A stretch of 64,000 bases of DNA from Notospermus geniculatus (lineage: Eukaryota; Nemertea; Pilidiophora; Heteronemertea; Lineidae): NCBI GenBank assembly GCA_002633025.1, contig NMRB01000011.1, positions 924,455 to 988,454 on the forward strand, read 5' to 3'. Positions 36,401 through 46,600 of this stretch are shown in pieces (position 1 is the stretch's first letter; each line of letters opens with the position of its first letter). The notes under the pieces are model-generated. The model saw only the letters and a program-made list of their open reading frames with translations. It had not been told where the DNA came from and searched no databases. A program made the position numbers and the translations under genes.

Positions 36401-39400
36401 TTGACCCTACTCCTATCGATGAAGCATAGCAAGCTGGTTGAGAAGCTTCTTCAACCGTTGCAGGTGGTAAATTGATTATTGGAGTTTTGCCTGGATTTGT
36501 TTTGCTATCATTTGACCCTCTGTTCAGAGGGTAAACGAGTTACAGAGACATCAGGTATTACTGGATGAAAAATCATACCTTAAAGGGCTCTCATCTTGCA
36601 ACAACTAGAGACAGGGAGTGGTATAAAGTGTCCATGGTTTTTACTGCAACCATGGTAACTTACCATATATATGTCCTTCTTTGTGGGACTGTAAAACTTT
36701 AGAGTGGTTCCAACCAGAGTTGAAAATATAACAGTTCCCGTAGAGTGGAACATTTATCGGATGGAAGTCACTGCGAGTCAGAAATCACGGAGTATTATTC
36801 GATCGTTCATGCAGCCTTTTGAAACATTAATTCGTTGTAGATACATCACTGGATGCAGCACCAATATTTCGGTCACATCATGTGATGTCACATCATGTGA
36901 TCGTTGATCTTTATGTCATTTATGTGGGAGGACGTGCTCGTCTAGAATTTTCTAACGAGTGGATCATGATATCATTAAACCCATGATCATAATAATATTA
37001 TTTCAGCGGTCCGAAGTGAGTTCCACTGAGTGGTCACGTCATTATCAACGACACTGGCATCATCAGAAAACGCTCCTCTGTGATCTGATCTATTCCGAAA
37101 ATAAAGTATGATTGGTAAAGGGCCTCGATATCTTCCCGCAGCTTTAAGGATACCAAAGAAAATGACACTCAGCCTCAAGTTCCAGACTTCCACATTAAGT
37201 AGCAGCCTTTATTTCCTCTTTTTCATATCTTGCAAGGCAGGCAGGAATACAACGTTGCCCCATCGAAAATGGTTGGTTGAGTTGATTAGTATCATTGCCG
37301 ATACAGCAATCGAGGGGTTTCGTCCACCCAAACTGGATATGGTCAAACGCTGATCAATCACACGTGTCGTGGAAACAACGTGTGGACAAGTAATACAACA
37401 ATATTCTGTGGTGATTTTTTTACCAACAGATAAACATGGTTGGCTGGAAATTCAATATTCAGGCGATTTAGCAGGCGATGTTTTATATATGAGTTGTTTG
37501 AGTGTTGTGGTGATAAAGGGCATAAGTTTGATAAAATGGCTTCCCTCTGTCACAATCTTGCCATGCTGTCAAATTTTGACATGCGACATGATGTGCGCTT
37601 CAACCATATTTTCGTTGTTATACAAAGTCCTCTTAGGACATTTTCACAAGACAGCTGTCAGTTTTGATGTAAATATCATTAGTCGAGTGCAATCTTTACG
37701 AACCATCTATGACATGACAAAATATCGCTAGCATTCATCTCTTGGCTGGGAAATGCCGAAAGCATCATCCGTAAAAAGCTCGAAAAAGATGTACGTTCTA
37801 CCAGTTGTACCAAAAATAGATAAGCTCGCTTATCTACTTTTGGTTGTACTAAAAATACAGCGGCGTTGTATGATGAGTTGGATCTGTTACCATTAATTTT
37901 CTGATAAGACCCGTTCACTAGATAGATAGATATAATACTAATTGCGTGTTCAGCTTACCCAGCATCACATTCGTGCCCGGCAAAGTGACATCCAAGCAAC
38001 ATGACTTTCAAATCGTGTCCCATCATAATGCGGTGATCGGTATCGATGCGGGCCCATACCTTGCTGAAGTTCATCCAGAACTGGTGCCGAGTCTTTGCGT
38101 CGGCGTGCTAACGAAAGAGAAAAAGGAAAGCAATGAGATATAATAGTCATACTTGACGTGACGCCTGATCGGACACTGTGACATGTGTCTGATGGAGATA
38201 AGATGTCAACTCACCAGAGGATAATATTTTGACTCTTTCGTGTCCGGGGACAATATTAGGGAGTTTTCGCAAAGCCCGAAACGCCGAAGCGAACGCCAAA
38301 CCCATTGTTCGATGCAACGAAGAGAGCCCCGAACAAAAGACTATAGACGTTCACGTTGGCGTTTTGGGGGCTTTGCGAAAACTCACTAATATTATAGTTT
38401 TCGCAAAGCCCCCGAAACGCCAACGCGAACGTCTATCCTTTTGTTCGGGTGCTCTCTTCGTGACATCGAACAATAGGTTTGGCGTTCACGTTGGCGTTTC
38501 AGGGGCTTTGCGAAAACTCCCTGAAGAAACCTCGGAGGTCATTTTGATCACTTGTCTCATACATGTACTTACGGGTGTGTCATTCGTCATGCCCGCCGAG
38601 TACTTCAGGAGGTCAACGAGATCCGGTCCACCCTCAGATATATTGGATCGTCTGTAAGAAAGCAGCAAGTTTACGCGTGTGAGGACAACTACCGTCAAGC
38701 ATCCCCAACTATCCCGGCCAGACCAGGGACCAACGCCAAGACTCTGGTTTTGAGAGTAGAAAGGCGTTCAACGAAATGACCCTGAATTAATTTTTTAAAT
38801 CCCAGACACTTTCTAAAGAGGAATGACTAAATCGATGTTTACGTCTGCCAATTTCTGTCGTAATGAACAGCACAGGTTAATAGTCCCTTTAACAAAGGAG
38901 GGTGTTCGTGTAAAACGAGCTGTGGCAGATATTATTGGCGGTAAACAAACAAATTCAGTATTATGATTTATTGCACGTTAGTTGAAATGCATTCATTATT
39001 AAAAGAGTCTGTAAACTGAGACGGGGACGGGGCAATTATTGCGGTGTCGTGATGATGAAGTATACTGTGTCGCTGATGTCAAGTGGCCCCACTTCTCCTA
39101 CACGGCGATGATTGCATTTCAAATCTGTTTGTCCCAATCTATCATAGAGTCGATGATGGTGCGAGTTGTGCTCTTCAGCAGGCGACGTCACCACGAAAAC
39201 AAACTGCGCACTCAACTAGTCATCGAAAAACATAAATACGTCTGGGCTTTAAGATGAGAGTGTCGTTTTTGAGTACACCAGCCGACTTTTTAATTCCAGA
39301 TTAGGAATTTATTTACAGCGCTAATCCCCCCCCCAAAATAAACGTACCACCGTAATTTAAAACGGCAATTGTCGGCTACATCTCAGCCTGTCTCAATTTT

Positions 39401-41144
39401 CCCGCTCTGTATCGACTCCCCAAGCTATAGTATCCTACGTAGTCTGCTTCTTTGAGCCGCCTCCTCATCTAAATCACATGTCATGTTGGAGTGCTCTCCA
39501 TCGCTGAACCCTATTACTTCCCGAGCAGTTAGGTAACGTAGGTAACGCGTGATTCGCATTGAATTGCCAAAAATCCGATAGTATCATTCTGTAGCTGTGA
39601 ATATCATACGAAGCCCGTCGCCGGTGTGACATGTACATGTACATTACATCCGCCAAATACTAGTAATAGCGCGCTATTGTAAGGTTATATCAAAAATTCA
39701 TAAAGCGAGCCGCCTTATAAATTTTTGGTTATATTGAAATGGTTATTGTCTCTCTACCCATATATTCTAATCCCTCGCTGAACTATAAGACCAGACTGAC
39801 TTTGATTCCAGGGGGATTGGATTCCTTTCACACCGGGCCAAAACCTGCGATATCGCTGGAAAGCGGTCAAATACTGTCACTAGTTGACGAATGTTCAAGA
39901 AGACATGGGTTAGCTGATGGGTGTGTCCTTCCGAGCGCAGCATGCTAAGCGTGCTCAGGATCGGGAGGAATGGCTAAGAAATTGCCTTTATCAGGACAGG
40001 TCACACAACGCCACCACAGCTGCGGCATTTGGTGGAACTAATTGCTATTGCGTGATTGCCTGCACCATGAAATCTGAATCAATTTTTTTACGTAATCAAA
40101 TGTTATTGCCAGCTTTATTTTCATTTATTCTAGAAATAGGGAGAAGGGATGAGATGTTTTTTTCTGAGCAGGGAAAAAAATATCACAACAATGTAGGCCT
40201 ACCTGACTAATAACATCTGAGGTATTGTTGGTCTTACCTGATAATGTTGGCGTTACAAATGGTTACAGCCGGAAAGTCCACCGTATTGGCAGTGGTGTAA
40301 TCTATACTAATTGCAACTTCGTATTTCTGATATCGCTCAAGGAAAAGTCCCCCCTGCCAGATGAAAATAGCTGGAAGATAACGAAGATTTCTAAGACAAA
40401 GTCGGGTGTGACGATTTTCCTGTATTCTGACAAGGATAAAACTATTTTTCGAAATAGAGTACATTCTGCTTCCGGCATGATCTGATAGGAACCCTCGGCT
40501 ACACCTATAAACCCACAATTACGATTACGGTACCCAGATTACTGGCATCCGGGCGATGACATCATCCATGGCAGATGAAGTATCGAAATGCACTGCGGGC
40601 GTGACGTTTCTCCGTTTAACAACAATTACTGATATAGCAATGTTAGCAAAATAAACATTGGGATAGACTACCAATGGAACAAGATTATTCTGAATAGTGC
40701 ATTTAGGATTAAAAGCAATAAGGGAATGTAGAGACGCCCGATATCGATGAGGCTGCAATGCTTCAAAATGAAAAAAAGAAACCATTAACTAATTATGTTT
40801 GAAATCACTTCGTTAATTGCAAATTTAAACCGTGTGGTTCTAAGGGTATGTCATTCATTATGTCAGTTGTTCTTTGTATTCAGTCTAAAAAAAAGTACAA
40901 ATGATAGTTTGAAAGGGAAGAGGTAACCACCTTCGGGTACAACACAACATCGCCTACCTGCGCAAGCTAGGAAGTTCACGGTCCAGAAAACTCTCCTCAG
41001 CGTGGTACTTGCGTTTCCGGCGTGGGGTATCCCGTGACAAGAACTGTGGACGGCCCAATTTTTGATTAGTGACAAATAGGTAACTTCTTCCTGTTCGGCC
41101 ATTTCCGAGACGCGAAAGAGAGTTTGTGTCCGAGCAAGGTTCAT
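24435..41144 (-). CDS. DEG/ENaC family (ASIC-like) sodium channel with alternative exon-5 array
   Basis: Trimeric amiloride-sensitive cation channel subunit of the plasma membrane. Constant exons, 5' to 3': 40958-41144, 40238-40370, 38573-38651, 37959-38107, [one of eight exon-5 versions], 27072-27235, 26615-26731, 26225-26375, 25886-25961, 25631-25688, 25320-25402, 24998-25073, 24435-24767. With a 107-nt exon 5 the total is 1,713 nt, or 570 residues, with every phase matching. Landmarks: gating His-Gly (SSCHG) before TM1 (VFWTVNFLACAAIFIW); post-TM1 FPAVTICN; GHDLKVMLLGC; YGNC in exon 5; MPFPED; PYPSKC; ACEKTCYQRN; CDCPQSC; then ADIGGTVGLWIGLSLL, where the GxS filter reads G-L-S, in TM2. The ATG at 41144 is the first in frame. 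Exon 11 uses a GC donor. Peptide- versus acid-gated type cannot be told. Confidence 0.92.
28758..29137. repeat. Probable degenerate inverted-repeat element
   Basis: Diverged ends (GCGTGGTTACACTACATAAA versus the complement of the right end, CTACGGTTTACACCAGTTGA) enclose many small hairpins of CACGGG/CCCGTG. Target duplication not identified. Lies in the intron between exon-5 version H and exon 6. Confidence 0.4.
29211..29334. repeat. Small foldback at the edge of tandem unit 1
   Basis: TTTCCAACAAAGATGGTGG at the left is repeated inverted at the right, ending CCGCCATCTTTGTTGGAAA. Only its right half recurs at the start of tandem unit 2, so the duplication breakpoint lies inside this element. 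Confidence 0.75.
29744..29844 (-). CDS. Channel exon 5, version H
   Basis: 101 nt; encodes the same peptide as version E with one silent difference. Acceptor cccttttag, donor gtatga. It is the last version before the constant exon 6 at 27072-27235, 2.5 kb away. Confidence 0.8.
30965..31071 (-). CDS. Channel exon 5, version G
   Basis: 107 nt; matches version D except AINSPLYG for AISSPLYG. Acceptor tttctcag, donor gttagt. Lies in tandem unit 1. Confidence 0.84.
31445..31551 (-). CDS. Channel exon 5, version F
   Basis: 107 nt; exon sequence identical to version C. Acceptor ttcaacag, donor gttagt. Lies in tandem unit 1. Confidence 0.84.
31704..31876 (+). other. Small ORF opposite the exon-5 array, unit 1
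   Basis: An ATG-initiated frame of 57 codons preceded by a good acceptor-like tract (ttttattataattcag), beginning MYRAGINGYLFVVSEEHGK. Identical in both tandem units; here the stop falls at the N. Not recognised. It may be a chance frame or an old exon. Confidence 0.25.
32376..32476 (-). CDS. Channel exon 5, version E (duplicate of H)
   Basis: 101 nt, two codons shorter than A-D, phase 2 to 1. Acceptor cccttttag, donor gtatga. The peptide core is INNPHYGNCFVYNWNRN, ending TRKGAITG. The most divergent version: the SGW motif is replaced, but the YGNC cysteine is kept. Confidence 0.82.
33595..33701 (-). CDS. Channel exon 5, version D (duplicate of G)
   Basis: 107 nt, phase 2 to 1. Acceptor gtctttctcag, donor gttagt. 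The peptide core is AISSPLYGNCFIFNSGW, ending VREGNNYG. Differs from version G by one residue (Ser for Asn). Confidence 0.87.
34075..34181 (-). CDS. Channel exon 5, version C (duplicate of F)
   Basis: 107 nt, phase 2 to 1. Acceptor ctcttcaacag, donor gttagt. The peptide core is NNPIFGNCFVFNSGWDGKK, ending HREGSLHG. Its peptide is identical to version F in the other tandem unit. Confidence 0.87.
34334..34507 (+). other. Small ORF opposite the exon-5 array, unit 2
   Basis: Same 57-residue frame as at 31704, here closed by TGA at 34505-34507, exactly where the tandem unit ends. No family recognised. Confidence 0.25.
34887..34993 (-). CDS. Channel exon 5, version B
   Basis: 107 nt, phase 2 to 1. 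Acceptor ttgttatcag, donor gtcagt. The peptide core is SPLYGNCFVYSSGWNG, ending HREGHRYG. Confidence 0.87.
34994..36663 (-). other. Intron between exon-5 versions A and B
   Basis: No further exon-5 version was found. CCAAT-like words and short inverted repeats occur around 35400-35520. No other feature is supported. Confidence 0.4.
36664..36770 (-). CDS. Channel exon 5, version A
   Basis: 107 nt, phase 2 in and phase 1 out. Acceptor tgactcgcag, donor gtaagt. The peptide core is PLYGNCYIFNSGWNHSK, ending HKEGHIYG. First version after constant exon 4 (37959-38107). Confidence 0.88.
38258..38522. repeat. Head-to-head pair of one small foldback element
   Basis: Two 125-130 bp copies lie in opposite orientation around about 38390. 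Each is bounded by inverted AGTTTTCGCAAAGCCCC, so that end occurs four times. It lies in the channel intron between exons 3 and 4. Confidence 0.8.
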
Positions 41145-43568
41145 TTTCACATGATCGCTAACGTAGGTCCCCAGCAACGACGAAAACTGCAAGGAAACAT
41201 GCCGCAAAGATCTTAAATCCTCTGCTGAGGGAAAATATCATATCCGCTATTTCTTCAGCTGGCTGTCATGTGCAACTAACATAATTCCTTCCGAAAGCGG
41301 TTGGAAGCACGCTGGATTCCGTTCCTTCGGGTCAGTTCCCAAGCGATTACTACATTAACAGAGCGGAATCAATGCATGTGCCAATGATAAGATACCGGGT
41401 ATAAGCCATTCTTTGCGTGCCTTTTCTCTCACGAAAGGAGCCTTCAAAACCTGCCTTTACCATTCCAAGTTGTCAAGAATCACCAGCCATGCAACTCCCT
41501 GATAAAATTTCCAACGTAGGCGGCCAGAAAATGAATTAGTGTGAAAAAAATCAACTCACAACGTCATTTCTGAACGAAGTTGTCGTCCTTGTTAGGCCTA
41601 AAGTGTAGAAGGAAACCGGCCAGCCAGCCCGCAGACCTAAACACATTTCAATATTGCTATCATCAGCGTTCACCGTTGACAATCATTTGCGGGAAAAATT
41701 CAGATCGAACTGACACGCGGGTTGGCAGCTGTGCGCCAGTCAGAGCGGCTACAGCGAATCAATTGAGTCTTGAATAATGCAGCGCGATATCAATCGCCGG
41801 CGCTATCGAAAGAGTCCTTTTTCAACAATGCGTAGTAGCACTCACGTACTCGTATTTAGTGGACAGTTCCGCAAATACCGGTACTTAAGTAGGCCGATAT
41901 TGCCGAGTGAGAGGAATCTGTCGTGACTGGATATTTTTAAAAAATGAATTACGTTCCTGAATGGGTAATGTATTTTTCAACTGCCAATTATTCTATTCGG
42001 CGGGTGATAGCTACGTTTCGAGTCGCTTTCCCCGTGCGGTAGATCTAATTTGAATATCACATTTGGCATGGCAAATGAAAAAAATGCGTAATTGGCCGTC
42101 CGTCGATAAAACTTACTTATAAACCAAGAAAATAAAAACGGAATAACCTACCGTTTCGGTGTTCTCCATTTGCTGCTATGAGGCGGGCATGTCATCGGAA
42201 GGATCTGCGGACTGATATCACTAATTTAGTCAAGCCAATCATGAGGATCTTCCTCGCGTGCCGCCCGGGACAGATTGGATCACTTTCCCAAGAGCGCCCA
42301 ACCCGCCACGCCCCCATAAATTGGTAGGCTATTCTTTAATGTTGTTATGGTTGACCTGACCAGGAAATGTTTCATTTTAGCTTCTGATGGTTAATGTTGG
42401 TTAATTGAGATCCATTGGTCAGGTGAATTCATAGCGCTCGCATATGAATCATCCTTCTAACGCTATAACAGAACCTGTCCGGCGCATACTGTAAACCCAA
42501 TAAAAACTATGCGGCGCCATTAATTGAGGTCTATCCATAAGCGTTTAGAATACCAGTGTGACATTTATTTCGATAGTATCGTTGTTTTTCGCTGGGATTA
42601 TGTGGGTCCGAAATGATGTCGCGGGCACCGAATAGGCACCGGCCCAGGATTGAGAATCACAGAACTTATAGGTATTAAGGCCTCGAGGCCTTAATGTCTC
42701 CTGACGTTCAAATTGCACTTTGCAAGTTGTATTTTCTGTTCTCACTGATACACTGGTGGCATGATCCAAACTTTGCCGCCTCCCCACCCTGTGTTGGCGG
42801 TTTAAGGCCTATGGCGGTAGGCCTACCACTACCGGTAGATTGGTTCCCGCCCCCTAGCGGTACGATCTGGAACCAATCTATACCACTGATTTGTCTGGTT
42901 TCGCCCACTGATTTGTCTGGTTTCACTACCCAAGTGCAGATGGCGCTCGCGTTCTTTGACGATCGTGAACATTCGAGAGCGTGCCTCGGGTATTTCCGTT
43001 GTGATTGTGAGCTATCTCTGCCTTGTGACAAAAGTCACCGGATGAGGAAGATTTTCAACCATCTCAAATTATAGTTGATTATGATCATGATGAAGTGTCA
43101 TTCCATGATGATTGATGTGGGTAAGCATGGTAAGTAAGGTAGGTCCACCCCCCCGCCGCTCGCTTGCGCTAGGCGTACGCCGGTAGGCCTATGGTCGGTA
43201 CGCGCTCGGCAGGAGGAAAAGTGTAGGCCTACCCTAGCTAGCCCACAGGCCTGCCTACGTGCATGCATGCACTGCACTCCCTGCAGGCTAGGCCTAGGCC
43301 TACATCACATTGCTGCTGCACCACCACCAAGCTTGCAAGAATGCCCCCCCGGCCTGAGTTCAGAATTCACCCCCATCAAAACATAGTTCCCTGCGCCAAA
43401 TGTTAAAGTAGTGATTCGGTTTTGAAAGTATCAAATGCCAGGCAACGATACCAGATCAGTCACATTGTTTTGTTGCCGTGGCCCACCATTGGCCTGTCGT
43501 ATCGAGCTGAAAAGGGGCGAGTCTGAGGGCTTATTTTGACTTTGAGCATATCTTGCTTCTTTTTGTAG
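41145..43568. promoter_or_regulatory. Divergent region between the channel and RRM/F-box genes
   Basis: 2.4 kb separating oppositely oriented genes. It must contain both promoters and 5' UTR exons. AGGCCT-rich repeats occur at 43190-43310. No specific core-promoter element can be assigned. Confidence 0.4.
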
Positions 43569-43610
43569 ATGATGATGCATTCACCCTGTGAAAGCTTTGA
43601 GCAAGTATGA
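43569..43610 (+). other. Upstream ORF overlapping the RRM/F-box start codon
   Basis: Directly after an acceptor-like tttttgtag, three consecutive ATGs open a 13-codon frame whose TGA overlaps the main ATG as ATGA (43607-43610). This layout could allow termination-reinitiation control. It depends on the 5' UTR being spliced at 43568. Confidence 0.45.
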
Positions 43611-46600
43611 ACCAGCTGAAGGAACTTCATGGTGAAGTCTTTCTTGGATTAAACCTTACAGCCACATGGGTTGATGAAGAACTGTGTGAACGGGGCGTTT
43701 CTCGGGCTAGAAGACTATCAAGTGGCTCAGATTGTTCCTTTACCTCACCAAGACGAACACCTATTGGTACCCCAAATGGCCATCGGTCATCTGTTGGTGC
43801 TGTTGGGTTCTTTGCCCCAAGATACCCACAAGCACGTAGCCCATCTAAAATCCCAGCTGCTTCACCAACTACAAGTCAGGGCAGCAGAAAGTCTGATACA
43901 GAGGGTGATGTCACTGCAGATGCAGAGCTAGATGAAGAAGCAGATAAAGTTGACATTCAGGAAGAGAAGATGGAATGTAAAACTATCTTTATTGGAAATG
44001 TTAGCTTTCGGGCAACTCGCTATGACCTCACCAAGTTCTTCAGCAAGTTCGGTGATGTGATGAAGTGTTACATTGTGGAAGATCACAAAACTAGGAAATC
44101 AAAAGGGTAAGTTTCTATGTAGAGTAGGTCTGTGAGATGATCAGTTGTTACTGGTACAAGACGTTTTGTTGTAAAAAATGTGATGTCATTTTTGCCTCTC
44201 ATTTTGTTTGTAGGATTGCCTTCCTGACATTTGCAAGTGAAGAAGTGGTGAGAAGAATCCTCAGTGCCTCACAAGATGAGCTTTATTTTCAACATCGGTG
44301 AGTCTGTGTCATCGGTTTCTCCAGAACTTATTCAACTCTGCCAACCTAAAATAATAGTTGGACTCTGTCATCTTTTACAGAGACTGAACCTGTTTGGTCT
44401 GATCAGCCTATCAACATTTCAGCATTCACAAAAATGCAGCACATTTTAGTTACAATCATGAAAACCTGAAGCTTCTGAGATATTGACGCTCTCTTTTATT
44501 CCTTTTGTCTAAAATACCTTGTTTCTTCCTTCTACTGTAGATATCTCCGCGTACATCTTGCTGAGGAGAAAAAGCGAGATAAAGTTGCAAAACAAAAAGA
44601 GCCTGTTAGAATCATGGTTTCTTCACCGGAAATAGTCGAGGCGGAAATATGTGGTGATAGTCCTGTCATGATGCTCAATGATGATACATTACTGACTGTG
44701 TTCTCCTTCCTTTCTGTCCGGGATAAGATCATGGTAGAAAGAGGTGGGTACTTATATTGTACACTAATGTACAGGTTGCAAGTGAACAAAATGGGATACA
44801 ACATGTAGGCCTATACATATGTGTTTGTGCGATCAAAAGGCCTGATTCCATCTATATTCAAAATTCTTTGGGGCCTGCTGTCTGTTTGAAAAAATACTGT
44901 TTAAAACATTTATGGTAATTCAGAATTATTCTCTTGATTTGATTACTGTTTATTTGCCTTGGATTGGTGAGCTCTATTTTAGAGGAGGATAGAATCGTCA
45001 TGACTTAGCCAATTTAGTGCTGTTTGCTAGGAATGAAGCTATATGCTATGCTGATGTATCTGTTTCAGTTTGTCAAAGATGGCATACAGTTGTAATGAGG
45101 TCATGGGCCACCCTGGAGCATTTACACGTAAAGAATGTTGTAAAACAATGGTTTAATGGCATCACAGATGAAAACCTGAAGCAACTACTCATCCGCTGTC
45201 GAAATTTGAAGTCTCTAGATCTATCCAGTAAATGTCAGCTTCTTACGGACTGGTCCCTGGAAATGATTGGTAAGGGAGCTGCTTTTGAGATATCAATACG
45301 GTGCATTATCTTCATTGCTGTACCTGGCTACCATGATTTTCTTGACTTCAGCGCCTCAAATATTTCATTTTCACAGAAATGAAAATATTATTGATTGTTT
45401 TGTGCCAAAAAATGTATTTTAATTGAACTCCCTCTCCTGGATTTCAGGCCAACATTGTCCAAAGTTGACCAGATTAGATTTGTCGGGGGTTTCTGTCTCA
45501 AATAAATCCTTGAAATTCCTTGCAACAAGTTGTTCAAATCTACAGTGGATTAAACTCAACCGATGCTTCGATGCCGGTGAAAAGGGCTTGTGGTGGATTT
45601 TCAAGAATTGTACAGATCTGAGTTATGTTAATTTGGGGGAGGTTTCAAAGGTCACTGGTAATGTAAGTAATTTTATATCTTAAAGGAAAGGTAAACCCTG
45701 GCCAAAACCTTCGTTCTGTAGGTTTTCTGTATATAGATAAACGTTTATGCCCTGAAAAAATTACTGATAATACGCCGTATAAGAATGAATTGAGCAATTT
45801 TGGTGTTTTTAGCCAATTCATGAAGCGTGCCATTCATGTCTAATTACCGCCGTCTCTCGCGAGGACTAGCGCGATTATGACGTTTTGCCCACCCATACAA
45901 TACCATCATGGCGGCTTTGTTGCATTGTTTGCATGCCGCGGATGGGGATCAAATTGATCAGTGACTGCGATATTCCATTTCGCAGATTTAATCGCGGCCA
46001 TGTGACAGAAAACGAAAACTCGCACCATGCACAATCAAGCTGTTCAGCGAAGTGCATCATGTGCGTATGTAGGCCTGTGTGTATGTACATGATGTATGTG
46101 TGTGTANNNNNNNNNNNNNNNNNNNNNNNNNNNNNNNNNNNNNNNNNNNNNNNNNNNNNNNNNNNNNNNNNNNNNNNNNNNNNNNNNNNNNNNNNNNNNN
46201 NNNNNNNNNNNNNNNNNNNNNNNNNNNNNNNNNNNNNNNNNNNNNNNNNNNNNNNNNNNNNNNNNNNNNNNNNNNNNNNNNNNNNNNNNNNNNNNNNNNN
46301 NNNNNNNNNNNNNNNNNNNNNNNNNNNNNNNNNNNNNNNNNNNNNNNNNNNNNNNNNNNNNNNNNNNNNNNNNNNNNNNNNNNNNNNNNNNNNNNNNNNN
46401 NNNNNNNNNNNNNNNNNNNNNNNNNNNNNNNNNNNNNNNNNNNNNNNNNNNNNNNNNNNNNNNNNNNNNNNNNNNNNNNNNNNNNNNNNNNNNNNNNNNN
46501 NNNNNNNNNNNNNNNNNNNNNNNNNNNNNNNNNNNNNNNNNNNNNNNNNNNNNNNNNNNNNNNNNNNNNNNNNNNNNNNNNNNNNNNNNNNNNNNNNNNN

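Noticed and set aside
42694-43074. 126-codon plus-strand frame upstream of the RRM/F-box gene
   Set aside because: No domain, no splice context and low-complexity proline/glycine content; likely chance in GC-rich promoter DNA.
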